Assembly (NCBI GenBank): GCA_009926815.1
Contig: RFOC01000008.1
Coordinates: forward strand, 1 to 23,597
From: Planctomycetota bacterium
Lineage (GTDB): Bacteria; Planctomycetota; Phycisphaerae; Phycisphaerales; SM1A02
Reading direction: 5' to 3'
Length of the DNA stretch: 23,597 nt
The notes beneath the pieces were generated by a model that had not been told where the DNA came from, did no database searches, and saw nothing but the letters and a program-made list of their open reading frames with translations. Position 1 is the first letter of the stretch. Each line of letters starts with the position of its first letter. Below, piece after piece: positions 1 to 7,882 of the stretch. Both the position numbers and the translations under genes were made by a program.

Positions 1-1458
1 CGGGTGATCGATGCGCAGGCCGTGCCAGCTCAGGCATTCCAGCACGCGGCCCGTGATGTCCGGGCAGCTGGGGTCCTGGATGGCGTTGTGGTCGGCGAAG
101 GGCACGTACTCGTACACCTGGCGGTGCTTCGTCCGGTCGAAGGCGGCCCAGCCGCCATCGTCGTTCTGCATGGCCAGCGTCCATCGCACGCCACGCTCGG
201 CCGCCGCCACGTTGCCGGGCCCTCCGATGCGACGCAGCGCCATGGCCACCATGACGGTGTCATCCACATCCGGGTACCACGCATTGGCGTACTCGAAGAA
301 CCAGCCACCGGGCTCGGTGCCGGGCGCCACGTTGGCCGTCCAGTCGCCGCGGTGACGCACTTCCCTCGATCGCAGCCAGTCACCCGCGGCCTCGGCCATG
401 GGGTTGGAGACATCGAGCCCGCAGTCGGCCAGCGCGTACAGGGCGATGCCCGTGTCCCACACCGGACTGAAGCACGGTTGCAGGCGAATGCGGCCATCCT
501 GCTCGATCATGAACTCGTCCAACTCGCGTTCGGCTCGCTGCACCATGGGATCGCGGCGCGGCATGCCCAGAGCCTGCATGACCACCTGAATGTAGACCAT
601 GGGCGGGAAGATGGCCCCAAGTCCGCTGGTGGGAGCGGGCAGATCCTGCCCCATGCGCGTGGCGCTCCACTGGAAGGCCCGCTCGATCGCCCGGCGGCGC
701 CACCGCGTGCCGAACACGTCATGCACGCGCTTCAGCAGCCAGTCCACCGTGCCGAAGAAACCCCGCCAGAACGCGGGCACATCCGGCCGCATCTTCAGCC
801 GGTGTCGCGCCTTCGCGTCCACGAAGAGCTCGTCGATGCCCTGCCCCGCCGCCAGCCGCCGCGTGGGCCGCAGCACGGTCACGATGGCGAGCGGCAGCAG
901 CATGGTGCGGCTCCACGCGCTCATCTTGTCCAGGTGAAAGTAGAACCACCTGGGCATCCACACCATCTCGGGCGGAATGGCGGGCACCGCGTTCCAGCTG
1001 ATCTGCCCCAGGCAAGCCAGGTAGAAGTTGGTGAAGCTGTTGCAGCGCTCGGCACCACCCATGCTGCGGATCACCTGCCGCGCGCGGGCCATGTGCGGCG
1101 CATCGGGCGAGTCCCCCGCCAGCTTCAGGCAGAAGTAGCCCTTCACCGTGGCGCTCAGGTCCACGCCGCTGCCGGGGTACTGCCCCCAGCCGCCGTCGGC
1201 ACGCTGCTGGCCGCGCAGCTGGGCCACCACGCGATCCAGCGTTTCGGCCGAGCGCCCATCGACCAGCGGCTCGCGCTCCTGCCGCAGGATCCACTTCATG
1301 AGCAGGTACTCGCTCTGCAGGATGCTGTCGCCTTCCAGCTCGGCGCACCAGTGGCCATCCTTCCGCTGCAGGCTGCCCAAGGCCCGCAGCGCAGCGTCCT
1401 TCGCCTGCCGGATGCGATCCGTGGAACCGACGTCCGCTTCGCTGGTGAGAAGGCTCAT
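1..1458 (-). CDS. shc: Squalene-hopene cyclase, partial (C-terminus beyond window start)
   Basis: Class II triterpene cyclase that cyclises squalene to hopene/hopanol at the membrane, the committed step of hopanoid synthesis. I translated 486 codons, open to the first base of the window, so the C-terminal part is missing (family members are usually about 630-720 residues). The N-terminus has a QW-type repeat, QRKDGHW (about residues 31-37), and a second, QQRADGGWGQY. The protonating DXDD motif is present as DVDDT (residues 397-401, bases 256-270), followed by QNDDGGWAAF. These motifs are diagnostic of squalene-hopene/oxidosqualene cyclases. The ATG at 1458 lies 40 bp after the upstream oxidoreductase and has no Shine-Dalgarno. 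A TATACT hexamer ends 12 nt before it, suggesting its own near-leaderless promoter. A related sporulenol- or carotenoid-type cyclase cannot be fully excluded without the C-terminus. Confidence 0.93.
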   Translation of the reverse strand, partial: MSLLTSEADVGSTDRIRQAKDAALRALGSLQRKDGHWCAELEGDSILQSEYLLMKWILRQEREPLVDGRSAETLDRVVAQLRGQQRADGGWGQYPGSGVDLSATVKGYFCLKLAGDSPDAPHMARARQVIRSMGGAERCNSFTNFYLACLGQISWNAVPAIPPEMVWMPRWFYFHLDKMSAWSRTMLLPLAIVTVLRPTRRLAAGQGIDELFVDAKARHRLKMRPDVPAFWRGFFGTVDWLLKRVHDVFGTRWRRRAIERAFQWSATRMGQDLPAPTSGLGAIFPPMVYIQVVMQALGMPRRDPMVQRAERELDEFMIEQDGRIRLQPCFSPVWDTGIALYALADCGLDVSNPMAEAAGDWLRSREVRHRGDWTANVAPGTEPGGWFFEYANAWYPDVDDTVMVAMALRRIGGPGNVAAAERGVRWTLAMQNDDGGWAAFDRTKHRQVYEYVPFADHNAIQDPSCPDITGRVLECLSWHGLRIDHP

Positions 1459-1470
1459 GGCGGGTCGGCG

Positions 1471-1476
1471 AGTATA
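1471..1476 (-). promoter_or_regulatory. Candidate -10 element TATACT for shc
   Basis: On the minus strand TATACT ends 12 nt before the shc ATG at 1458. It lies in the 40-bp gap after the oxidoreductase gene, and there is no purine-rich ribosome binding site between it and the ATG. No clear -35 is seen. It fits the recurring TANNNT-before-start pattern of this window. Confidence 0.45.
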
Positions 1477-1498
1477 GGGCTCAGGGGCGGTTTTCCCG

Positions 1499-2656
1499 CT
1501 ACGCCAGCGAATCCGGACGCACCCAGCCGCCGGTGCGGGCGCTGCGAGTCGCCGCCTCGAGCACGCACTGCGTGCGGAAGGCGTCCTGGAAGTCCGGCAG
1601 TGGCAGCAGCGGCTTCTGGCCGGTGATCACGCGCACGATGTCCGCCGCCATGCTGATGAAGCCGTGCTCGTAGCCGATCAGGTGCGCCGCGGGCCAGTAC
1701 GCGCCCACCCACGGATGGGACGCGTCGGTGCACATGATGCGACTCCAGCCCCGCAGGCGCGCCGGCAGCGTGTGGTCCCACCACTCGAGCTCGTTCATGC
1801 GCTCGAAGTCGAATCGCACGCTGCCCTTCGTGCCGTTGAGTTCCACGCCGTTGGCGTTCTGGTTGCCCGTGGCCACGCGCGACGCCTCGAAGCTGGCGGT
1901 GGCGCCATTGGCCAGCCGCGCCAGGAAGAGCATGGCGTCATCCACCGTGCTGGCCTGGCGGCCGCGTGCGGAACGCCGACGGCCCACGAAGGTGGCCTCG
2001 ATCGCGCCGCACACCTCGTCGATCTCGAGGCCCGTGGTGAAACGCACCAGATCCACCAGATGCGCGTTCAGGTCGCCATGGGCCCCGCTGCCCGCCAGCT
2101 TCGCGTCGAAGCGCCAGGCCATGGGGGTGGCCGCCCCGCCCCAGTCCTGCAGGTAGCGGGCCCGGACCTGGCGGATCTCGCCCAGCCGGCCCTCGTGCAC
2201 CAGCTGGCGCATCAGCCCCACCGCCGGGCAACGCCGGTAGTTGAACCACACGAAGGTGCGGCCCTTCGCCTTGCCGGCGGCATCGCGCATCACCCGGGCA
2301 TCGTCGAGCGTGCCAGCCAGCGGCTTCTCGCAGGCCACATGCTTGCCGGCGCGCAGGGCCGCCACGGCCACCGGCGCATGCAGGTGATTGGGCGTGAGCA
2401 CGTCGACCAGGTGCACCGCGGGGTCACGCACCGCGGCGGTCCAGTCGGTCAGGGAACGAGCCACCTGCCATCGCTGCGCGAAGGCCCGGGTGACCGGACC
2501 CCGTCGTCCCGCCACCACCGCCAGCTGGGGGCGACGAGCCAGGTCGAAGAAGCACGGCGCCTGCCTCCACGCGTTCGCGTGGGCGCGGCCCATGAAGCCG
2601 GTGCCCACCAGGGCGATTCCAACGCTGGCTGCTCGCGATCCGATGCGTCCGGCCAT
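1499..2656 (-). CDS. Gfo/Idh/MocA family NAD(P)-dependent oxidoreductase
   Basis: 385-residue dehydrogenase of the glucose-fructose oxidoreductase/inositol dehydrogenase family; these oxidise or reduce sugars, inositols and related polyols. An N-terminal Rossmann fold has GTGFMG (residues 18-23), and the family Glu-Lys-Pro motif is in CEKPLA (about 109-114). The catalytic-type GAHGDLNAHLVDL segment (about 191-203) comes before the C-terminal alpha/beta domain. ATG 2656 is chosen over an upstream in-frame GTG (2674) because GAGAGGA lies a suitable distance before it. The substrate cannot be read from the sequence. The gene is divergent from the repeat protein at 2750. Planctomycetes carry many paralogues of this family, so co-location with shc probably does not imply a hopanoid role. 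Confidence 0.9.
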   Translation of the reverse strand: MAGRIGSRAASVGIALVGTGFMGRAHANAWRQAPCFFDLARRPQLAVVAGRRGPVTRAFAQRWQVARSLTDWTAAVRDPAVHLVDVLTPNHLHAPVAVAALRAGKHVACEKPLAGTLDDARVMRDAAGKAKGRTFVWFNYRRCPAVGLMRQLVHEGRLGEIRQVRARYLQDWGGAATPMAWRFDAKLAGSGAHGDLNAHLVDLVRFTTGLEIDEVCGAIEATFVGRRRSARGRQASTVDDAMLFLARLANGATASFEASRVATGNQNANGVELNGTKGSVRFDFERMNELEWWDHTLPARLRGWSRIMCTDASHPWVGAYWPAAHLIGYEHGFISMAADIVRVITGQKPLLPLPDFQDAFRTQCVLEAATRSARTGGWVRPDSLA

Positions 2657-2718
2657 GGGGGATCCTCTCGGCACCGGAACCTGCGCCGACGCGGCGCGAC
2701 GGAACCGGACCTCTTTCC

Positions 2719-2725
2719 TATCCTA
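2719..2725. promoter_or_regulatory. Overlapping divergent -10 candidates (TATCCT plus, TAGGAT minus)
   Basis: The 7-bp TATCCTA reads TATCCT (2719-2724) on the plus strand and TAGGAT (2720-2725) on the minus strand. It sits in the 93-bp gap between the divergent oxidoreductase (start 2656) and repeat-protein (start 2750) genes. Both genes also have a Shine-Dalgarno (AGAGGA and AGGAGA), so both would carry short leaders. No good -35 is visible for either direction. Confidence 0.4.
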
Positions 2726-2749
2726 CGGACCACTCTCAGGAGACCCCGC

Positions 2750-3097
2750 ATGTCCAACGCGTCGCAGCGACTTGACCGCATCGAATCCCAGCTCGCCTCC
2801 CTTCAGCGCAGCCGTGCCCGCTGGCGACTGGCCTCGCTGACCCTGCTCTCGCTCGGCGCCGCCTCGGTGCTGGCGGGCCTGGTCGCTCGGCCCGAGGCCG
2901 AGACGGTGCGAGCCTCGCGCCTGGAGATCGTGGACGCGGATGGCAAGGTCACCGCGCTGCTGACCTCGAACGAGTTCGGTGGCCAGATGGACCTCTGGGC
3001 CGCCGGCGGCGCCAACGTGATCCGCATGGGTGCGGCGGAATCCGGCGGCGACCTGAACATGTGGAACACCGCGGGCCAACCCGTGGCGGGGCTCTAG
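2750..3097 (+). CDS. Membrane-anchored glycine-rich repeat protein, N-terminal part (interrupted)
   Basis: 115 residues ending at TAG 3095-3097. AGGAGA lies 6 nt before ATG 2750. A coiled-coil-like N-terminus (about 4-22, SQRLDRIESQLASLQRSR) precedes one hydrophobic segment (about 27-44), which could be a type II anchor. Then come repeat units of roughly 20 residues shaped like G-G-x-L-x-x-x-N-x-x-G-x-x-V-x-x-L, for example around GGQMDLWAAGG and GGDLNMWNTAGQPVAGL. The same repeats continue without a break in the +1 frame from base 3096, so this is almost certainly the first third of a protein of about 381 residues split by a frameshift, sequencing error or programmed shift. I do not recognise a named family; a surface or periplasmic beta-rich repeat protein is the best description. 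Confidence 0.7.
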   Translation: MSNASQRLDRIESQLASLQRSRARWRLASLTLLSLGAASVLAGLVARPEAETVRASRLEIVDADGKVTALLTSNEFGGQMDLWAAGGANVIRMGAAESGGDLNMWNTAGQPVAGL

Positions 3098-3101
3098 ACG
3101 C

Positions 3102-3896
3102 ATGGAGGTTTCCCGCGGCAACGGCGAACTGGCCGCCTACCTCGAGGCCACCGCCGATGGCAGCGACCTGGCCATGAGCCGCGCAGGCAGCGAGCAGGCG
3201 GCGGCCCGGTTCAGGGTGAACAAGGATCGGTCCGATGCCCTGCTGGCCCGCGCCGAGGACCAGGCGGTGCTCCTCTTCGGCGTCACTCCCAAGGGCGCGG
3301 CCCTGAGCATCCTGGGCGAGAAGGACCGCGAGGTGGTCTACCTGGGCGGCGACGAGTCCCGCGCGGGCATGCTGCGCCTGGCCGACGCCAAGGGCAGCAC
3401 CATGGTCGAGGCGGGCGTGGGCGACCATGGCGGCGAGGTCATGGCGCGGAACACCTCGGGCCAGGGCGGCCTGATGATGGGCAACGTGGAGAAGGGCGGC
3501 TTCGTGGAGGCTCGCAACACCGACGGCAAGGCCGTGGGCTCCATGACCGTGCGCGACAACGCCGGCGGGCAGTGCAGCGTGAGCACCGCCTCGGGACAGA
3601 TGGCCGTGCTGCTGGACCAGGGCAAGGAGGAGAGCGGCACCGTGCAGATCTACTCGGGAAGCAACCGCCTGGCCGGCCTGGGTGGCTCGGCCACGGGCGG
3701 CGTGCTGAACCTGTTCAACCTGAAGGGACGCGCGGTGGTCCGAGCGGGCACCGCCGTCGATGGCGCCGCGGGCCTGGTCACCGTGCAGAACGCCGACAAC
3801 CAGCCCGTGGTGGTGCTCAGTTCCGAGCCCCGCCCGGAGGTCTCGGTCTTCACCCCGGACCAGAAGAAGAAGCGCGTGATCTCGGCGCCGGAGTGA
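3102..3896 (+). CDS. Glycine-rich repeat protein, C-terminal part (continuation after +1 shift)
   Basis: 264 residues from ATG 3102, but the frame is open from base 3096, directly after the stop of the preceding part. It has no signal sequence and no Shine-Dalgarno before ATG 3102, so independent initiation looks poor. The translation is a run of about ten degenerate glycine-rich units with the pattern G-x-L-x-x-x-N-x-x-G-x-x-V (for example GGVLNLFNLKGRAVVRAG), ending in a basic tail (DQKKKRVISAPE). The repeat style matches the upstream part, supporting one original gene of about 381 codons. Function unknown; repeats suggest an elongated beta-structure. It ends 6 bp from the convergent small gene at 3903. 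Confidence 0.7.
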   Translation: MEVSRGNGELAAYLEATADGSDLAMSRAGSEQAAARFRVNKDRSDALLARAEDQAVLLFGVTPKGAALSILGEKDREVVYLGGDESRAGMLRLADAKGSTMVEAGVGDHGGEVMARNTSGQGGLMMGNVEKGGFVEARNTDGKAVGSMTVRDNAGGQCSVSTASGQMAVLLDQGKEESGTVQIYSGSNRLAGLGGSATGGVLNLFNLKGRAVVRAGTAVDGAAGLVTVQNADNQPVVVLSSEPRPEVSVFTPDQKKKRVISAPE

Positions 3897-3902
3897 TCCG
3901 CC

Positions 3903-4307
3903 TCACGCCATCGGCGTGAAGCGGGCTCCCGACTGCACGTAGAAGTTCACCATGTCGCCGGCCACGAAGTCGGTGGCCCGCTGTCCGTCGAACGGCTCGA
4001 CCCACATGGGCACCACCACCTCGACGAGCATCCGGTTGGTGGCGGGATCCACGCCACGCACCACACCCTGCACGATCCGGGGCTGACCCACCATGGGCTC
4101 GATGAAGGCGCCACCGGCCCCGGCCCGGTGCATGTGCAGCGCCTTCACCTGCACGCGACCGCGGATGCGCTTGCCTGGGTGCACCGCGGTGGGGCCGCCC
4201 TGCGCGAAGCGCAGGCGGTAGTCGGAGCCCGGCAGCGAGACGGTGATCTCGCTCCCGTTGGCGCTCTCGAGGACACCGCGAACCAGGTCGGCATCAAGGG
4301 TCTGCAT
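3903..4307 (-). CDS. Conserved-looking hypothetical protein, 134 aa
   Basis: Soluble protein without signal sequence, transmembrane segment or cysteine. It is beta-rich by appearance, with paired stretches such as GSEITVSLPGSDYRLRF (about 18-34) and IRGRVQVKALHMHRAG, then MLVEVVVPMWVEPFDGQRATD. This could be a small OB-like or PilZ-like barrel, but no diagnostic motif is present and I name no family. It is divergent from the DUF6265 gene across only 52 bp. The ATG at 4307 has no Shine-Dalgarno; instead TAGCAT ends 9 nt before it. The good fit of promoter, start and codon use makes it likely to be a real gene. Confidence 0.7.
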   Translation of the reverse strand: MQTLDADLVRGVLESANGSEITVSLPGSDYRLRFAQGGPTAVHPGKRIRGRVQVKALHMHRAGAGGAFIEPMVGQPRIVQGVVRGVDPATNRMLVEVVVPMWVEPFDGQRATDFVAGDMVNFYVQSGARFTPMA

Positions 4308-4316
4308 GGGAACGGA

Positions 4317-4322
4317 ATGCTA
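4317..4322 (-). promoter_or_regulatory. Candidate -10 TAGCAT, leaderless start of the 134-aa gene
   Basis: TAGCAT on the minus strand, then 9 nt (tccgttccc), then ATG 4307. A start site 6-9 nt after the hexamer would fall at or next to the ATG. No ribosome binding site is present. Confidence 0.5.
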
Positions 4323-4344
4323 CCGAGGTCACCCCCCGGGCCGC

Positions 4345-4350
4345 TAGCAT
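4345..4350 (+). promoter_or_regulatory. Candidate -10 TAGCAT, leaderless start of the DUF6265 gene
   Basis: TAGCAT on the plus strand, then exactly 9 nt (cgtggaccc), then ATG 4360. It is the mirror image of the site at 4317-4322 in the same 52-bp divergent gap. No Shine-Dalgarno is present. Confidence 0.5.
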
Positions 4351-4359
4351 CGTGGACCC

Positions 4360-4968
4360 ATGAAGAACTCCACGCTCCGCGCCACCACCGCGCTCGCCAC
4401 CCTGTCGATCTCGCTCATCGTGGCGGCAGCCGCCCAGCAGGCGGCACCCGCCGGCAAGGAGGCGCCCGCGGCGGCGAAGGCGGGGAAGCCCATGTCCGAA
4501 CTCGCCCAGACCATGAAGCAGTTCGCCTTCATGGAGGGCCGCTGGACCCAGCAGCAGCCCAACGGCGCGGTGATCGAGGAGCACTGGATGGCGCCCCGGG
4601 GCAACACCATGGTGGGCACCTTCCGACGGACGCTCGGCAACGGCGTCACGCCCTTCTACGAGCTCACGCAGATCATGGCCGAGAGCGACATGGTGATCCT
4701 TCGCCAGATCCACGTGCATGGCGACTTCGAGCCGGATCCCAAGCGCACCGACCTCATGCGGCTGCGCCTGGACAAGGTCGAGGGCACGTCCGTCACCTTC
4801 GTGCCGGTCGACCCTCCGCTGAAGGCCAACGCCCAGGACATGGCCAGCATCCGCTACCAGCTCACCGACCCCGACACGCTGGTGCTCACGGTCACGCCGA
4901 ATCCGCCCAAGGACCCCGCGAAGGCCCCCGGCGCACCGCTCGTGTTCACCATGAAGCGCATGCCCTGA
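4360..4968 (+). CDS. Exported DUF6265-type protein, 202 aa
   Basis: The N-terminus is a Sec-type signal peptide (basic MKNSTLR, hydrophobic TALATLSISLIVAAAA) with likely cleavage near AAA-QQ, followed by an Ala/Lys/Pro-rich linker to about residue 45. The remaining 150 residues match the DUF6265 pattern as I know it: MEGRWTQ, then EEHWMAPRGNTMVGTFR (about 73-89), then a beta-rich body with hydrophobic strands. These proteins are predicted lipocalin-like barrels of unknown role, periplasmic here. It ends 9 bp before the convergent amidotransferase gene. The family call rests on remembered motif shape, not a search. Confidence 0.78.
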   Translation: MKNSTLRATTALATLSISLIVAAAAQQAAPAGKEAPAAAKAGKPMSELAQTMKQFAFMEGRWTQQQPNGAVIEEHWMAPRGNTMVGTFRRTLGNGVTPFYELTQIMAESDMVILRQIHVHGDFEPDPKRTDLMRLRLDKVEGTSVTFVPVDPPLKANAQDMASIRYQLTDPDTLVLTVTPNPPKDPAKAPGAPLVFTMKRMP

Positions 4969-4977
4969 GCGGGCGGC

Positions 4978-5562
<585 letters not shown>

Positions 5563-5570
5563 GGGCCGCG

Positions 5571-5599
5571 ATGCTACGCAGCCCGGCGGCCGCGGTCAG
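5571..5599 (-). promoter_or_regulatory. Promoter candidate CTGACC-17-TAGCAT for the amidotransferase
   Basis: On the minus strand CTGACC (5594-5599) is followed by a 17-bp spacer and TAGCAT (5571-5576), then 8 nt to the GTG start at 5562. CTGACC matches TTGACA at four of six positions with the ideal sigma-70 spacing. The -35 overlaps the stop codon of the DUF1444 gene. The arrangement predicts a leaderless mRNA. Confidence 0.55.
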
Positions 5600-6393
5600 G
5601 CCGCCTCGCGCGTGCCGGCCACGCCGTCGCGCGTCACGATGAAGAGCGCGTCCGTGATCGGGTAGGGCAGGCGATTGAAGTCGCGCACCACCCGTCGCTG
5701 CACCTTGTCCACGAAGTCCTCGGGATCCCGGCTGATGGCCACGAACATGTCGCGGGCCGGCGTGGCCACGAAGAAGTCGCCCTTGAGCTGCGGGGCCAGC
5801 GTGCTGTGCAGCGTGTCCAGCAGGAGCCGGGCCGCGTCGTACCCGTCCAGCACGGACAGGATGGCCGCCCGACCGCCCGTCTCGCTCTCGACGACCCGCA
5901 CCTGCAGGTCCGGGCGGTAGCGCGACAGGTTCTCCCGGCTGATCTGCTCCAGATCCTCGGCCTGCACCCCCCAGCGGACCATCTGCTCCACGGTCACGCT
6001 CACGGTGACCTCGGGCAGGTCCATCACGAAGACGATGACGGTGTCGTTCACGAACGGAACGTGGGCCACCTGCTCGCGGTCCAGGTGCTCGAAGATGCCG
6101 ATCGGCTGGATGCGCGGCATGATGCGCGGCTTCACCACGCGGAACGGCATGTGGGTGTTGCCCACCTCGTCGCCCTCGAGAAGCTTCTCGAAGTAGTGGG
6201 CGATGATCTCCTCCTGCCGATCGGGCTCCCGGGAGACGATCCGCCAGAGGTTCTCCAGTCCCAGATGACGCCCCTGCACGACCAGGTCCATGGGACCGGC
6301 GACCTCGACGCTGCGGTCGGGCCAACGGGCCTTGAAGATCCTCTCGACGTGGGCCGCGAATCCCTCGGGGCCCGGTCCTTGTGGCTCGCTCAC
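5596..6393 (-). CDS. DUF1444 (YtpQ-like) family protein, 265 aa
   Basis: Soluble protein resembling the DUF1444/YtpQ family of Bacillus (about 270 residues, function unknown). Recognisable segments are the N-terminal helix region FAAHVERIFKARWPDRSVE, the central RVVKPRIMPRIQPIG with a following VPFVNDTVIVFVMDLPEVTVSV strand region, and the C-terminal KGDFFVATPARDMFVAISRD and PITDALFIVTRDGV. Start GTG 6393 is chosen because GGAGGGAGG lies just upstream; an in-frame ATG at 6486 would add a low-quality 31-residue arginine-rich extension. It is divergent from kdsA and lies 33 bp before the amidotransferase, which has its own promoter-like site. Confidence 0.82.
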   Translation of the reverse strand: MSEPQGPGPEGFAAHVERIFKARWPDRSVEVAGPMDLVVQGRHLGLENLWRIVSREPDRQEEIIAHYFEKLLEGDEVGNTHMPFRVVKPRIMPRIQPIGIFEHLDREQVAHVPFVNDTVIVFVMDLPEVTVSVTVEQMVRWGVQAEDLEQISRENLSRYRPDLQVRVVESETGGRAAILSVLDGYDAARLLLDTLHSTLAPQLKGDFFVATPARDMFVAISRDPEDFVDKVQRRVVRDFNRLPYPITDALFIVTRDGVAGTREAA

Positions 6394-6441
6394 GGTGCCT
6401 CCCTCCTCACCACCCCGCCGACAGCCGGGGCGGTTTGGTGC

Positions 6442-6447
6442 TAATGT
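6442..6447 (+). promoter_or_regulatory. Possible -10 (TAATGT) for kdsA
   Basis: TAATGT lies 61 nt before the kdsA ATG, with CCGACA 18 bp upstream of it as a possible -35 (GACA matches). On the opposite strand the overlapping bases read TAGCAC and could serve the DUF1444 gene. Both assignments are weak. Confidence 0.3.
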
Positions 6448-6508
6448 GCGATCCAGGCATCGGCTGCCAAGCCGTTTCCCGACCATTTATGGGGAATCCC
6501 CCCCGTCC

Positions 6509-7333
6509 ATGAGCCCTCCGACAGACATCCTGAGCCGATTCTTCGCCCGGCCCGGCCAGCCCCTGCTGGTCATCGCCGGTCCATGCGTGCTGGAGGACGC
6601 GGCCACCAACCTCCGCATCGGCCGGACGGTCCGCGACGCGGCGGCCTCGGCCGGACTGGCGTTCATGTTCAAGGCCAGTTTCGACAAGGCGAACCGTTCC
6701 AGCGGTCGCAGCCGGCGCGGCCCCGGGGTCCAGGAGGGCCTGGCGGAGCTTCAGTCGATCGGCCGTGAACTTGGCGTGCCCGTGACCAGCGACGTGCATG
6801 CTCCCGAGCAGTGCGAGGCGGCGGCCGGCGCGCTGGACATGCTGCAGATCCCCGCCTTCCTGTGCCGACAGACGGACCTGCTGCTGGCCGCGGCGCGGAC
6901 GGGCCGGCCCGTGAACGTGAAGAAGGGCCAGTTCATGAGCCCCGCCGAGATGCGCAACGTGGTCGAGAAGCTTCGCACGGGCGGCTGCCCGAACGTCATG
7001 GTCACCGAGCGCGGCACCACCTTCGGCTACCACCGGCTGGTGAACGACTTCATCGGCATCGGCGATCTGCTGGATCAGGGCAGTCCGGTGTGCTTCGACA
7101 TCACCCACAGCACGCAGCTGCCCGGTGCCGAGGGGGAGCGCACCGGAGGGCGGCCCGAGCGGGCCCCCCTGCTTGCGCGCGCCGCGGTGGCCGCGGGCGT
7201 GCACGCGGTGTTCCTGGAGTGCCACCCCGAACCGGCCCGCGCCTCGAGCGACGCCAGCACCATGCTGCCGCTGGACCAGGTGCCGGCCCTGCTGGCCCGC
7301 CTCTCGGCCATCCACCGTGCCGCCGGCGCCTGA
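6509..7333 (+). CDS. kdsA: 3-deoxy-8-phosphooctulonate synthase (KDO-8-P synthase), metal-dependent class
   Basis: Condenses phosphoenolpyruvate with arabinose 5-phosphate to give Kdo-8-phosphate, precursor of the inner core sugar of lipopolysaccharide. 274 residues, a normal length for a TIM-barrel KdsA. VIAGPCVLED (21-30) carries Cys26 in place of the Asn of metal-independent enzymes. Together with His200 (DITHSTQLPG), Glu237 (ECHPEP) and Asp248 (SSDAS), this gives the four-ligand set of the metal-dependent class. The His-Glu-Asp spacing (37 and 11) equals that of the Aquifex enzyme. Substrate-binding KASFDKANRSS and KKGQF motifs are present. ATG 6509 has no strong Shine-Dalgarno; it is chosen because the conserved domain begins soon after. 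It implies an LPS-bearing outer membrane. Confidence 0.95.
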   Translation: MSPPTDILSRFFARPGQPLLVIAGPCVLEDAATNLRIGRTVRDAAASAGLAFMFKASFDKANRSSGRSRRGPGVQEGLAELQSIGRELGVPVTSDVHAPEQCEAAAGALDMLQIPAFLCRQTDLLLAAARTGRPVNVKKGQFMSPAEMRNVVEKLRTGGCPNVMVTERGTTFGYHRLVNDFIGIGDLLDQGSPVCFDITHSTQLPGAEGERTGGRPERAPLLARAAVAAGVHAVFLECHPEPARASSDASTMLPLDQVPALLARLSAIHRAAGA

Positions 7334-7340
7334 GGCCCGC

Positions 7341-7369
7341 CTGACCGCCGCAGCGACCGGGCCTAGAAT
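7341..7369 (+). promoter_or_regulatory. Promoter candidate CTGACC-17-TAGAAT for mcsAB
   Basis: CTGACC (7341-7346), a 17-bp spacer, and TAGAAT (7364-7369), then 9 nt to the mcsA ATG at 7379. The -35 hexamer and spacing are identical to those of the amidotransferase promoter at 5571-5599. No Shine-Dalgarno lies before the ATG, so a leaderless transcript is predicted. Confidence 0.58.
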
Positions 7370-7378
7370 GGCCCCTCG

Positions 7379-7882
7379 ATGAAGTGCGATCACTGCGACA
7401 AGCCTGCGGTGGTGCATGAGGTGGTCATCCGCAACAACGCGACCCAGGAGGTCCATCTCTGCGCCGAGCATGCGGCGCAGCGCGGCTACCAGGTGCCCGC
7501 GGCACCGGTGACGCAGCTGCTGGCCCAGTTCGCCGGCCAGGTTCCCGCCATCGCGGCCGCCGCGCGCCGCGAGCCGGTGGGCCCCGTCCGCTGTCCGGGG
7601 TGCGGCCTCGCCTTCGCGGAATTCCGCCAGTCCGGCGTGCTGGGCTGCCCGGGCTGCTACGAGGCGTTCATGCCCCAGCTTGGCGCCGTGATCGAGCGTG
7701 CCCAGGGCGGTGCCGTGCACCACGTCGGCCGCGTCCCTCCCCGAATGGAGGGCATGGCCGATCGCGCCGCCATGCGGACGAGGCTGCTGCAGGAACTCGA
7801 TGCCGCGGTGGCGGCCGAGCAGTACGAGCGCGCGGCTCGGCTTCGGGACCAACTCCAGAACCTGGGCGGCGGCACGGCATGA
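7379..7882 (+). CDS. mcsA: McsA-like zinc-binding activator with UVR motif
   Basis: 167-residue adaptor of the protein arginine kinase McsB. Four metal-binding pairs are visible: Cys3/Cys6 (CDHC), Cys28/His31 (CAEH), Cys72/Cys75 (CPGC) and Cys90/Cys93 (CPGC). A UVR motif sits at the C-terminus (about 135-162, LDAAVAAEQYERAARLRDQL), as in UvrB/UvrC. This order is the classic McsA layout; in Bacillus McsA binds zinc and stimulates McsB. The second pair uses His in place of Cys. The gene overlaps mcsB by 4 bp (ATGA), so the two are translationally coupled. The predicted promoter lies directly upstream, separating it from kdsA. Confidence 0.9.
   Translation: MKCDHCDKPAVVHEVVIRNNATQEVHLCAEHAAQRGYQVPAAPVTQLLAQFAGQVPAIAAAARREPVGPVRCPGCGLAFAEFRQSGVLGCPGCYEAFMPQLGAVIERAQGGAVHHVGRVPPRMEGMADRAAMRTRLLQELDAAVAAEQYERAARLRDQLQNLGGGTA

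Noticed and set aside
4..1626. A 540-codon open frame on the plus strand opposite shc
   Set aside because: The minus strand encodes an unmistakable squalene-hopene cyclase with the DXDD motif; the plus frame is a compositional shadow.
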